From the NCBI GenBank assembly GCA_937902925.1, contig CALFNN010000070.1:248001-312000 (forward strand): a stretch of 64,000 bases of DNA. Direction: 5' to 3'. The translations under genes were made by a program, and so were the position numbers. Positions 41,107 to 49,447 of this stretch are shown piece by piece; positions within the stretch are counted from its first letter, which is position 1; every line of letters starts with the position of its first letter. This DNA is from an uncultured Opitutaceae bacterium. Its GTDB lineage: Bacteria > Verrucomicrobiota > Verrucomicrobiia > Opitutales > Opitutaceae. Below the pieces are notes generated by a model. The model made no database searches. It worked only from the letters and a program-made list of their open reading frames with translations, and had not been told where the DNA came from.

Positions 41107-41880
41107 TCACTTCGTCGGCGAGAAGTCGGTCGGGATCAAAAACACCGACTGCGTCTTCGCGGTCAGCTTGCCGCCTTTTTCCGATTCGGTGCGCAGTTTC
41201 ACCCAGTCAGGATTTTCCCGAAACGCCTTCCACGAGGCGATGGCGGCGTCGCGGTTCGCGTGGGCCAGCAGGTAGATCAACGTGCGACCCGCGTCCTGCC
41301 CGGCGTCGATCGGGTGAAAGAACGCGACGCCTGTCATCCCGCTTTTTGCGAACAACGCCGTCTCGCCGCCTCGGAACCGCGCGTCCAATTCGTCCAGCTT
41401 GTCCACCGGCGTCGTGTAGGTGCGCAGCTCGAAAATCCGCGGCGTCGCGCCGTTGCCCACGCCCGGGCTGAGACCCGGGGCATAATCGGTCGTCGCGAGA
41501 AAAATCGACTCCGTTGTCGCCACGATCTTCCCGTCCGCCTCGCTCGCGGCGCGCGCCGCCTGCCACTCCGGATCGGCCTCGAACGCCGCCCATGCCGTCT
41601 TCGCCGCCTCCCGGCTGGGGTGCGCAAGCAGGTAAACGAGCTTCTCGCCCGCGCCGTCCTTCGCGTCGGCCGGCACCCAGCAACCGAGGTTCACGATCCC
41701 GTGCCGCTCGAAAAGCCTGCCCGCGTGGTCACGAAAGCGCGCCACGACGGCGTCGAGTTTCCCCGGCATCGCCGTGCAGGTGCAAAGCTCGAAGACCGGG
41801 ACGTCGATCGCGGCCCGCGCGGTCAGCGCAAACCCGAGCGTGGCGGCGAACCAGGCAAGGCGGGCGAATATTTTCGTCAT
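41107..41880 (-). CDS. Secreted NIPSNAP-family protein (two domains)
   Basis: The 257-residue protein has a signal peptide (about residues 1-23) and two dimeric alpha/beta-barrel (ferredoxin-like) NIPSNAP modules: VFELCTCTAMPGKLDAVVARFRDH...LVYLLAHPSREAAKTAWAAFEADPEW, then IFELRTYTTPVDKLDELDARFR...LIYLLAHANRDAAIASWKAFRENPDW. The duplication within one chain is typical of this family in planctomycetes and verrucomicrobia. The function of bacterial NIPSNAP proteins is unknown. It is divergent from the small secreted gene at 42011 with a 130-bp shared upstream region. Confidence 0.93.
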   Translation of the reverse strand: MTKIFARLAWFAATLGFALTARAAIDVPVFELCTCTAMPGKLDAVVARFRDHAGRLFERHGIVNLGCWVPADAKDGAGEKLVYLLAHPSREAAKTAWAAFEADPEWQAARAASEADGKIVATTESIFLATTDYAPGLSPGVGNGATPRIFELRTYTTPVDKLDELDARFRGGETALFAKSGMTGVAFFHPIDAGQDAGRTLIYLLAHANRDAAIASWKAFRENPDWVKLRTESEKGGKLTAKTQSVFLIPTDFSPTK

Positions 41881-42010
41881 GGGGAAGGGACGCCCGAGGT
41901 TTCTTCACCGGCGCCGGCAAGTCAACGCGTGTCAGCCGGTCTCGCGGCCCCCGCGCGGACGCGGCGGATTCTCGGTTTATCTTTTACGGAAAATTGTCCA
42001 CGATCCCGCG

Positions 42011-42394
42011 ATGCATTTCCGATTCCGGGTCCTTTCGCTGGTGGCGCTGGCCGCGGCGCTGGTGTGCGCGGCGGCCCAGAATGCGCCGCCCGTCAAGATC
42101 GAGCCGAAGGAAAAACAATCCAGCGTCGAGCTCATCCCCGGCCAGGAACTCACGATCGTGCTGCCGACCACCGACCCGCGGCACGTCTGGCAGACGGTCG
42201 CCAACGACCTCCGCTACCTCCGGCCGACGGCCAAGCTGAAACCGCTGCCCGGCGGCCCGACCGCCGGAGCGTCGGTCAGTTTCGTCGCCAACCGTCGCGG
42301 CCGCACCCGGCTGAGTTTCGTTTACGTGATCCCCGAGGCCGAGGGCGAGGTGACCGCGGCCGACAGTCGCGATATCGTCGTCAAGATCAACTAA
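42011..42394 (+). CDS. Small secreted protein with chagasin (inhibitor I42)-like layout
   Basis: The 127-residue protein has a signal peptide ending near AAAQ. The mature about 100 residues run SVELIPGQELTIVLPTTDPRHVWQ...LRYLRP...GASVSFVANRRGRTRLSFVYVIP. The order (G-x-E-x-x-I-x-LPTT-x-x-x-x-W near the start, an F-x-A-x-x-x-G-x-T-x-L-x-F-x-Y strand late) resembles chagasin-type cysteine protease inhibitors with loop LPTTDPRHVW in place of NPTTGYxW. The final RPW loop is weak. Inhibition of a peptidase is speculative. It converges on the degenerate peptidase-like gene with a 14-bp gap. Confidence 0.8.
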   Translation: MHFRFRVLSLVALAAALVCAAAQNAPPVKIEPKEKQSSVELIPGQELTIVLPTTDPRHVWQTVANDLRYLRPTAKLKPLPGGPTAGASVSFVANRRGRTRLSFVYVIPEAEGEVTAADSRDIVVKIN

Positions 42395-42408
42395 GCGTCG
42401 CCTGGGTT

Positions 42409-44187
42409 TCAGCGCGGTAGCCGGACATCCGGCGCGGGCGGCGTCGCCGGCGCAGCGGGCAAAACCGGCGGGGCGGGCGGCGGCAGTTTCGCCCTGAGTG
42501 CCTCGAATTTTCCCCGCGTCGCCGGATCGGGGGCGAGGCGCAGGCCGTGGTCGACGAGCGCCGCTGCCTGCGCGGTCAGCCCGATCTTCGTCTTCAGCGC
42601 GGCATCGCGATAGACCAGCGTGGCATCGAGGGGAAAGTGCCGCACGCCCTCGTCGAGCACCGCGAGGTTTTCCGGCGTCGGGGTCGCCGCCGTGCGGTCC
42701 CACACCTCCGCCACGGTGTCGTAAACCTCGGGGAGCGCCGGCGGCTCGCTGCGCGCCGTGAACAACGGCCCGAGCACCGCCGCCGTCTGTTTCTCGCTGA
42801 GCCGTCCGTCCGGCGCGCCGGGTTGGGCCGCCGCCTCGGCCAGGCGCAACCGCGCCAGTTCGAGGTAGGCGGTGGCGCGCACGGCCTTCGCCCGGGCGGC
42901 GGCCTCGAGAAATTTCCGCGCGCGGCCGTCATCGCCCATCGCATGCTCCTGGAGGCCGAGCGCCGCGAGCAACTGCGGATCGCGTTCGCCGCGGATGTAG
43001 GGCGCGATCATCGCCAAGTGCGCCGCCGCGTCGTGGCCGGCGAGATGCAATGCATCGCCCGTGATCCGCCCGATCTCCGCCTGGGTTGCCTCGCGCAACT
43101 CGAACGGCGGCGGCTCCGGAATCTGCTGGCCTTTTTTCGCGCGAAACTGCGGTGACTTGTAAGCGGTGAAGTCGATGTAACCGCGGATCGCGATGCCCAT
43201 CTGCCGGTAGTCCAGGTTAAAACATTCCTTGAACAGTTGCTCGGTCAGCGGCTCACGGCCGAGCCGGGTCACGAATGTGACAAACGCCTTTTGGTGCCGG
43301 TTGTTGTCGCCGTAGAGGCACCAGTGGACGAACGCGTAGCATTGCTTCGCCCAGGTGCTGCCGATCGCGTTGCGCGCCTCGGGCGCGTCCGCCGGCATCG
43401 CGAACATCTCCGCCATCGGCAGCAGCCGCCGGCCCTTGAGCGCGCCGTTGAAATCGCGGTCCCATTCCGGACCCTTGAACTCTCCGCCGCTCATCGCCTC
43501 CTCCGCCGACACCATGTTGGGATCCTCGATCTTCCCGACGGTGATGGTCGTGCGCGTCACATCCATCTTCATGAAAATCTGCGCCAGCCCCTCGACGAAC
43601 CACGGCGGCAGCGGCGGCTGGGCACCGTTGAGCAGGAAGTGGACATATTCGCGGTTGAGCTGCTGGTAGGCGTCGACCTCCATGCCGGGATCGTCGACCC
43701 CGGCGGTCAGCGAGTCGGGGGTGACGAGATTGATGACCCGCGCCTCGGCATCGACGACGATGGCCGCGACCTCGCGGCTGCGGAGCTGGATGCTCGCCAT
43801 GGCCAGGTCGGCCTCGGTCCGTTCCGCCGGCTTGAAGACATCGAACTTGCCGCCGCGTCCGCAGATGATGAGCGAAACCGGCACGGTCGACTGCCGGTGC
43901 GAGATGGGCCAGACGAGGTCGAGCGCGAAGGCGAAACGCTGCAGATTGCGCACGAGGCCCTGCGTGGATTTTTCGGACGCGTTGGACAGGATTTCGAAAC
44001 CCTCGATCCGGCCGTAGAGCCACTTCTCGGGCGGCGGCAGCTCGCGCGAATCCGTCACCGTGTAGGTCGGCAGCTCGATGGCCGGCTCCTGCGCCGCCTC
44101 GCGGAGCGCCGGCTGCGCCGGCAGGGCAACGACACCAAGACCGCCAAGGGCGGCCAGCAGAACCCAGTGGCGGGCGGGCGGCTTCAT
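42409..44187 (-). CDS. Secreted protein with partly degenerate gluzincin motif and helical repeats (paralogue 2)
   Basis: The 592-residue protein has a signal peptide (about residues 1-24) and is a paralogue of 14027-15769: both share [18 protein letters not shown], the middle segment and a helical-repeat C-terminus. Here the peptidase MA/DUF1570-like site is half preserved. REYVH (179-183) stands where HExxH is expected, keeping the second His and losing the first. PPWFVEGLAQIF (195-206) keeps the Glu ligand. Catalysis by zinc is therefore doubtful. The C-terminus is proline/alanine-rich. A role as a secreted binding protein is possible. No function is known to me. Confidence 0.88.
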   Translation of the reverse strand: MKPPARHWVLLAALGGLGVVALPAQPALREAAQEPAIELPTYTVTDSRELPPPEKWLYGRIEGFEILSNASEKSTQGLVRNLQRFAFALDLVWPISHRQSTVPVSLIICGRGGKFDVFKPAERTEADLAMASIQLRSREVAAIVVDAEARVINLVTPDSLTAGVDDPGMEVDAYQQLNREYVHFLLNGAQPPLPPWFVEGLAQIFMKMDVTRTTITVGKIEDPNMVSAEEAMSGGEFKGPEWDRDFNGALKGRRLLPMAEMFAMPADAPEARNAIGSTWAKQCYAFVHWCLYGDNNRHQKAFVTFVTRLGREPLTEQLFKECFNLDYRQMGIAIRGYIDFTAYKSPQFRAKKGQQIPEPPPFELREATQAEIGRITGDALHLAGHDAAAHLAMIAPYIRGERDPQLLAALGLQEHAMGDDGRARKFLEAAARAKAVRATAYLELARLRLAEAAAQPGAPDGRLSEKQTAAVLGPLFTARSEPPALPEVYDTVAEVWDRTAATPTPENLAVLDEGVRHFPLDATLVYRDAALKTKIGLTAQAAALVDHGLRLAPDPATRGKFEALRAKLPPPAPPVLPAAPATPPAPDVRLPR

Positions 44188-44335
44188 GCGTTGAGCAACA
44201 GACGGGCAAACCAGCCGTAAGTTTCAAGGTTCATCTCGGGGCGCGCCGGACAAGTGGACGTGAAGCGCCCGAATACCACCCCATAAGCCGTCCTCCCCTC
44301 GCCGGCGAACAACCCGGCCGGCCCGGTAGCGGGAG

Positions 44336-44363
44336 AAAAAAGCGGCGCTGGTCACGCCAGCGC
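44336..44363 (-). terminator. Rho-independent terminator of the 44377-44697 gene
   Basis: On the minus strand a GCGCTGG/CCAGCGC stem with a five-base loop is followed by CGC and six T residues, 14 bp after the stop codon. Confidence 0.85.
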
Positions 44364-44376
44364 GGCGTCGACCAGC

Positions 44377-44697
44377 CTAGGCCGGCGCCCACGCGCCGGT
44401 GTGGAGCGCCTCCTCCTCCTCGACCTCCTCGGGTGGCAGCTCGTTCAGCGGCGCGAAGCGTTCCGACGAAAAGCCCAGCTCCTGTTCGCCCTGATGAAAA
44501 GGGTCGGGCGGGTTCGTCAGCTCCTCGAGGAGCAGGCCCACCGTCGCCGTGTCGCCACCGCGCACGATCTTTTCGCGGCCGAGGAACACCTCGCGAATGG
44601 TGTAGATGTTGTCCTTCACCGGCAGCTCGCGGTAGAGCGCGCGGATGAGTTCGGGAAAGGTGTCGTTGATGCAGACGACTTTCTGGCCTTTGATCAT
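44377..44697 (-). CDS. Small conserved protein, function unknown
   Basis: The 106-residue acidic protein starts MIKGQKVVCINDTFP. The pattern KGQKVVCI-x-D-x-F...ALY-x-x-LPVKD-x-x-Y-x-VR-x-V...NP...ELGF-x-x-x-RF-x-PL is shared by small proteins encoded in verrucomicrobial and phage genomes, where it looks like a compact beta-barrel. The C-terminus is a run of glutamates. No partner is obvious; it is transcribed alone and ends at a clear terminator. Confidence 0.82.
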   Translation of the reverse strand: MIKGQKVVCINDTFPELIRALYRELPVKDNIYTIREVFLGREKIVRGGDTATVGLLLEELTNPPDPFHQGEQELGFSSERFAPLNELPPEEVEEEEALHTGAWAPA

Positions 44698-44842
44698 GAT
44701 TGGAACCACGCTAGCGAACCGGGCCCGGGCCGCCAAGTCCGCAAAGCAGATGTTTCGCCAATCACCGGCGGGGCGCCGCCCCGGTGGATGGAATTCCTTT
44801 GAGGTTTGGCGCAAGTTTAGCTGCGCTGCCGTTTCCACCTCC

Positions 44843-45112
44843 ATGAAAAAACGCATCGGACTTCTCGCCACCCAGCCGCAGGGGCGCTCCACCACCACCT
44901 TCGTCGAGATCGAGACGCTGGCCGAACTCAAGGCCGAGTTGGCCAAGCTCGGCGCGAAGCAACTCGCGCTGCACTGGCGCGATCGCTATGGCGACGGCCA
45001 CACCGAGGGTGCGATTTTCCAGGCCGCCGACCTCGCCGACAGCCACATCACGTGGGTCACGACGCCGCCGACGGGCAACACCCGTTCGATTTTCTACGAC
45101 GCCAAGGGTTGA
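44843..45112 (+). CDS. Small hypothetical protein
   Basis: The 89-residue protein starts MKKRIGLLATQPQ. It contains an amphipathic helix (LAELKAELAKLGAKQLALHW) followed by DRYGDGHTEGAIFQAADLAD and a C-terminal strand. There is no signal peptide and I recognise no family. Codon bias matches the neighbours, and a helix-strand fold without low complexity supports it being real. It converges on the DUF5069 gene with an 17-bp gap. Confidence 0.72.
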   Translation: MKKRIGLLATQPQGRSTTTFVEIETLAELKAELAKLGAKQLALHWRDRYGDGHTEGAIFQAADLADSHITWVTTPPTGNTRSIFYDAKG

Positions 45113-45129
45113 GCCCATGCGGGCGCGGC

Positions 45130-45591
45130 TCACTCGATCCGGCCCTCGTCGAACTCGATCAGGTCGGGCACGCTCTTGATGTCGTCCGCCCGGTCGGCGC
45201 AGCCCATCGCGGTGAGCGCCTCCTTGATGAAATTGCGGCCGGCCTCCGTCATGCCCATCTGCACGTAGCGGCGGTTCCACCCGGCGGCGCGCACATCGGC
45301 GGGCAGCAGCTGTTTCAACTTCGCCTCGAGCTCCGTGTCGTCCGCCGACTCGAACACGATCTTTTCCACCGCCGCCGGATCGACGCCGAGATGCTGGCTC
45401 AGGAAACGATCGCAGCCACGCTTGTAGTTTTTCGCGTAGCTCGGCGGCAGTGCGCCGTGGGCTTTCACATAGCGGCACTTCGCGAGAAAGCGCGGCAGGT
45501 GCAGCAACCCGGTCGCCGCGTGCGGCGTGTAGGCCGAGGGCAGGCCGGTCAGCACCTCGCCGCTGGAGCCGGGGATGGGTTTCGAAGGCAT
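45130..45591 (-). CDS. DUF5069 family protein
   Basis: The 153-residue soluble protein fits DUF5069: it has TGLLHLPRFLAKCRYVKAHGALPPSY, NYKRGCDRFLSQHLGVD, and the C-terminal segment WNRRYVQMGMTEAGRNF. Proteins of this family (about 140-150 residues) are found in Verrucomicrobia, Planctomycetes and Cyanobacteria and are of unknown function. It starts at ATG 45591, 115 bp from the stop of the NHL protein gene upstream on the same strand. Confidence 0.9.
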   Translation of the reverse strand: MPSKPIPGSSGEVLTGLPSAYTPHAATGLLHLPRFLAKCRYVKAHGALPPSYAKNYKRGCDRFLSQHLGVDPAAVEKIVFESADDTELEAKLKQLLPADVRAAGWNRRYVQMGMTEAGRNFIKEALTAMGCADRADDIKSVPDLIEFDEGRIE

Positions 45592-45706
45592 CGACCGGCG
45601 AGCAAACCAGCAAAGCGGCCCGTGGCGAGCCGGCACGCGACGCTCCGGCCGTCCCAGACGGGCCGCGCATCGTGTCACCGGCGATCTTCGCGGCCCACGG
45701 CACCGG

Positions 45707-47029
45707 CTATTTTTTCTTTTTCGGCGGTTCGCCCGCCAGCTTGGTCCGGAAGATCGGCACCGAACGCGGCGGCGTCGGACCGACGTCGCCGCCCTCGAAC
45801 CGGCTCCACCCGCCGATGCCGATGAAGAAAAGATTTCCGTCCGGCCCGAGGCAGCCGAGCGTCGGATCGGTCATGTTCAGGTGCGCGGACTCCAGCACCG
45901 TCACAGCGGTGACATTCTCCCCGGTCTCGTCGAGCGCGATCCGGACGACGCGTTTCGGACGCAGGCCGTTTTGCATGCCGATCAAATCGCCGTTCGGCGC
46001 CCGGACAAGTCCATCGAGGCCGACGAGCGTCGTGTCGGGCGGCGAGGCGAGCCGGTGCACGGTGCGCGCCGGCAGGCTGATCCGCAGGAGACCGTCGGCA
46101 TAGTCGGAGAGATAAAGCGCACTGCCGTCGGGCGTGGCGACGACTCCCTGCAGCGACAGAAACTCCGGGCTCTCCACGAACGCCTCCAGATCCTTGGCGC
46201 CGGGCGCGAGCCGCCACAGCACGGACGCACCGCTGTCGGGCAGGTAGATCGTGCCGTCGGGCGCGAGCGTAAGGTCACCGAGCACATGCGTCTGATGGTC
46301 GCCCGCCGCTTGCAGCGGAATCATCCGGCGCAAGGCACCACTCGCGAGGTCGAACTCCGCGAGTCCGGCCGAACCGATCAGCTCGTCGGTGTAGCCGCGC
46401 ATGCCGGGCACCGCCGAGGTCGCGGCCCAGAGCGATCCGCCCGCCTCGTCCACGGCCAAACCAAAGATCCCGAACGCCGCGTTCTCCGCACTGAACCGCC
46501 GGACTTTCTTGTCCGGCGTGCGCAGCCAGATGGCGCGGTTGAAGACATCGCCAAAGAAAAAATCGCCGGTCTTTTCGCGCCAGGCGACGCCCTCGAGCAA
46601 ACCCGTCATCTCCGGCAGCGTGAACACGACATCCCCCTCGCCCTGCGACTGCATGTTCGCCGCGATCCGCGCCGCGACGTCCTGAAAGTCCTTGCGGTCG
46701 CGAAGCGACGCGAATTCATCCGATTTCTCGACCGGCGAATTCGCGCCGAGCGCCGCCAGCCGGTTGAGCGTGGCGATGGCATCGTCCGGCCGGTCGTTCG
46801 CGGCCTGCGCCGCCGCGAGATTCACGAGGATGCGCGGATAGTCGGGCCGCAGCGCGGCTGCAGCCTCCATCTTCGAGAGGTAGGTCGGAAAATCCTTCGC
46901 ATCGGCCGCGGCCGCGCCATCGCGCGCCAGCGCCATCGCCTGGGCCGCATCCGCTTCCGCCGTGAGGCGGGCACCGCCGCCGGCGAGCAAGGCGACGAGG
47001 CAAGCCACGCGGCGGAAACTCGCATTCAT
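45707..47029 (-). CDS. Secreted TPR plus SMP-30/NHL-type beta-propeller protein
   Basis: The 440-residue protein has a signal peptide (about residues 1-24), two or three TPR-like helices (residues 28-100, DAAQAMALARDGAAAADAKD, PRILVNLAAAQAANDRPDDA), then a six-bladed propeller of the SMP-30/gluconolactonase class: LLEGVAWREKTGDFFFGDV, FGLAVDEAGGSLWAATS, GDLTLAPDGTIYLPDSG, GVVATPDGSALYLSDYADG and NMTDPTLGCLGPDGNLFFIG. It may bind or hydrolyse a lactone or other small ligand, but catalytic Glu/Asn/Asp ligands cannot be fixed by eye. It is followed on the same strand by DUF5069 and preceded by an SGNH hydrolase 20 bp away. Confidence 0.88.
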   Translation of the reverse strand: MNASFRRVACLVALLAGGGARLTAEADAAQAMALARDGAAAADAKDFPTYLSKMEAAAALRPDYPRILVNLAAAQAANDRPDDAIATLNRLAALGANSPVEKSDEFASLRDRKDFQDVAARIAANMQSQGEGDVVFTLPEMTGLLEGVAWREKTGDFFFGDVFNRAIWLRTPDKKVRRFSAENAAFGIFGLAVDEAGGSLWAATSAVPGMRGYTDELIGSAGLAEFDLASGALRRMIPLQAAGDHQTHVLGDLTLAPDGTIYLPDSGASVLWRLAPGAKDLEAFVESPEFLSLQGVVATPDGSALYLSDYADGLLRISLPARTVHRLASPPDTTLVGLDGLVRAPNGDLIGMQNGLRPKRVVRIALDETGENVTAVTVLESAHLNMTDPTLGCLGPDGNLFFIGIGGWSRFEGGDVGPTPPRSVPIFRTKLAGEPPKKKK

Positions 47030-47049
47030 GATGCGTTGCCGTCTTCCCG

Positions 47050-47769
47050 CTACTTTGCGCCCGCCGGCAGCAGCGGCGTGATGCTCGCGACCACCGCGTC
47101 CGCGAGCCGGGCATAGCCGTCGGCCTTAAAGTGGACGTTGTGCGGCAACTGGACCTTGTCCTGCACCGGCGCCACCACCGCGTGGAGGTCGTCGACCGGG
47201 ACGCCGAGTTCCTTCATCACGCGCACCGCGACCTCGTTGTAGCGCAATTCGTCATGCTCGACGCGACCGGAAGAGGCGGACGGCACCGGCGTCGTCGTCG
47301 CAAAAACGAGCTTCGCGCCGGTTTTCCGAAGGCGCGCGACGATCGCCCGGAGGTTCTGCTCATACACCGGGAGCAACGCCACCTGCCGGCCCTGGTCGGG
47401 CGGCACCATCTTTCCCCCGTCGTCGGTAAACTTCAGGTCGTGCAGGCCGAAGTTGAAATGAATGACGTCCCACTTCCCGTCACCCAGCCACGCATCGAGC
47501 CGCCGGAGACCGTTGGCCGTCTCGCTGCAGTTTTCCGCCGGGCGATGCACGTTGGCGCGGCCCTCGAGCCGCGCGCGGACGGGCAGCGTGTAGCCCATGG
47601 AGATCGAGTCGCCGATGAGCAGCACGCGCGGCAACCCGGGCACATCCGGCACCGGGGCGAACGACGGTTCCACCCGGGGCGCGGGCGGGCGCGGTGTCGC
47701 CGCCGGCTGGGCGCGGAGGACCGTTGTGGCCGTCAGGATGAAAGCAAATGCGAGGCGGGACCAAGCCAT
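47050..47769 (-). CDS. SGNH/GDSL-family hydrolase, secreted
   Basis: The 239-residue protein has a signal peptide ending near residue 21 and then the SGNH blocks. Block I is VLLIGDSISMGY with nucleophile Ser55. Block III is HFNFGLHDL with Asn106 in the oxyanion hole. Block V has Asp194 (VDDLHAVV) and His213 (HNVHF). It is predicted to hydrolyse an ester, possibly an acetyl group on a polysaccharide, as is common in carbohydrate-degrading bacteria. The substrate is inferred only from family tendency. It is co-oriented with the NHL protein gene (20-bp gap), so the two probably form an operon. Confidence 0.93.
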   Translation of the reverse strand: MAWSRLAFAFILTATTVLRAQPAATPRPPAPRVEPSFAPVPDVPGLPRVLLIGDSISMGYTLPVRARLEGRANVHRPAENCSETANGLRRLDAWLGDGKWDVIHFNFGLHDLKFTDDGGKMVPPDQGRQVALLPVYEQNLRAIVARLRKTGAKLVFATTTPVPSASSGRVEHDELRYNEVAVRVMKELGVPVDDLHAVVAPVQDKVQLPHNVHFKADGYARLADAVVASITPLLPAGAK

Positions 47770-47920
47770 GGGTGATTTTGGGGTGAGGATTCGACGATGC
47801 CGGGGTGACGGCGGTTGGCAACCCGCGGCGGAGTAATTTTTCGGGCCGTGGAACGCGCCGCCGCGGCCGAAGTCCGTGACGACCGGGAACGGCCGCGATG
47901 GCCCTACTCACTTTTTTCCG

Positions 47921-49363
47921 ATGCACCGCGGCCGGTTATTTTTCGTTGTCATGATCGCAGGAGCGGCGGCCCGGGTGGCGGCAGGGCCCACGGAGCGCGA
48001 CGCCGGTGGCAGCTACGCCGAGTTCTGCGCCAATTGCCACGGCCCGCAACTCGAGGGCGGGAAAGGTCCGCGGCTCGTCGGGGGCCAGCTGAAACACGGT
48101 GGCGACGAGGCGAGCCTCGTCCGCAGTATTCGCGACGGTTACCGCGAGGCCGGCATGCCGGGCTTTGCGAGGGCGATGAGTCCGGCGGAAACGCTGGCGC
48201 TCGCCACCTTCATCCGGGAGACGAGCACGCGGCGCGTCGACCCGGAACCCGTCAACGACCGGCCTTTGCCGCTCGGCGTCCAGCAGAGCGAGGAACACGC
48301 CTATCGCATCGAGGAGGTGGCGGGCGACCTCGACGTGCCCTGGTCGATCGCGTTCCTGCCCGATGGCCGCCTGCTCGTCACGGAGCGGGCGGGCCGGCTG
48401 CGGGTGATCGAGCACGGCCAGTTGCGGCCGGAAATGATCGGCGGCCTGCCACCGGTCGTCGTGAAGGACGAGGCGGGGCTGATGTCAGTCGTGGCCGATC
48501 CGGATTTCGCGCACCACGGCTGGATTTATCTGTCCTTCAGCGATCCCGGGCCGGACGACACCGCGATGACGAAAATAATCCGGGCCCGGCTGCAAGGGTG
48601 GCAACTCGTCGATCCGCAGCCGATCTTTTCGATTCCGCCGGAAAAATACCAGAAAGGCTACGTGCTCTTTGGCTGCCGGCTCGTGTTCGACGGCGACTAC
48701 CTGTTTTTTAGCGTCGGCGTCCGTGGACTCGAGGAAGGCGTGTCGAACGACGCCCAGAATCTCGCGCTGCCCAACGGGAAAATCCACCGGGTGTTTCACG
48801 ACGGAAAAATCCCGCCGGACAATCCCTTCGTGCATCAGCCGGACGCGTTCCCCTCGATCTGGGCCCGCGGCGTGCGCAATCCGCAGGGGCTCGCGCGCGA
48901 TCCCCGCGACGGCACCCTGTGGGAAACCGAGCACGGGCCGCGCGGCGGCGACGAACTCAACCACATCGAACGCGGCAAAAACTACGGCTGGCCGCTCATC
49001 ACCTACGGGATGAACTACGACGGCACGCCCGTCAGCGACCAGACCGCTGCGCCCGGGTTGGAGCAGCCGGTGGTGGACTGGACGCCCTCGATTGCGGCCA
49101 GCGAGATCGAGTTCTACACCGGCGACAAATTCCCGAGATGGCGGAACCAGCTTTTCGCCGGCTCGCTCGCGACCCAAAAACTCCTGCGTCTCGTCATCGA
49201 CCGCGGTCGCGTGACACACACCGAGGAAATTTTCAAAGGCCTCGGCCGGGTGCGCGACATCAAGACCGGTCCCGACGGGCTGATCTATATCGCCCTCGAA
49301 TCGATCGGGAAGCCGGGCAAGATCGTCCGCCTCGTCCCGGCGGACCAAGGCGGCGCGCGCTGA
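47921..49363 (+). CDS. Cytochrome c-PQQ-dependent sugar dehydrogenase fusion
   Basis: The 480-residue protein has a signal peptide (residues 1-21), a class I cytochrome c domain (about residues 28-105) with heme motif CANCH (Cys36, Cys39, His40) and a GMPGF Met as likely axial ligand, then a soluble-glucose-dehydrogenase/Asd-type six-bladed propeller: DLDVPWSIAFLPDGRLLVTERAG, GLMSVVADPDF, ARGVRNPQGLARDP, TEHGPRGGDELNHIERGKNYGWP, RVRDIKTGPDGLIYIAL. It likely oxidises an aldose using PQQ and passes electrons to the fused heme. ATG 47921 is chosen to start the signal peptide. The domain fusion, cytochrome first, is notable. Confidence 0.92.
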   Translation: MHRGRLFFVVMIAGAAARVAAGPTERDAGGSYAEFCANCHGPQLEGGKGPRLVGGQLKHGGDEASLVRSIRDGYREAGMPGFARAMSPAETLALATFIRETSTRRVDPEPVNDRPLPLGVQQSEEHAYRIEEVAGDLDVPWSIAFLPDGRLLVTERAGRLRVIEHGQLRPEMIGGLPPVVVKDEAGLMSVVADPDFAHHGWIYLSFSDPGPDDTAMTKIIRARLQGWQLVDPQPIFSIPPEKYQKGYVLFGCRLVFDGDYLFFSVGVRGLEEGVSNDAQNLALPNGKIHRVFHDGKIPPDNPFVHQPDAFPSIWARGVRNPQGLARDPRDGTLWETEHGPRGGDELNHIERGKNYGWPLITYGMNYDGTPVSDQTAAPGLEQPVVDWTPSIAASEIEFYTGDKFPRWRNQLFAGSLATQKLLRLVIDRGRVTHTEEIFKGLGRVRDIKTGPDGLIYIALESIGKPGKIVRLVPADQGGAR

Positions 49364-49447
49364 TCGCGTTCGTTCGAGGAAACACGCCGCGGATTTGGAA
49401 CGAGTTTGAACGTGACGTGTCGTGCGCCCGCCGGCATTCCGGTCGGC

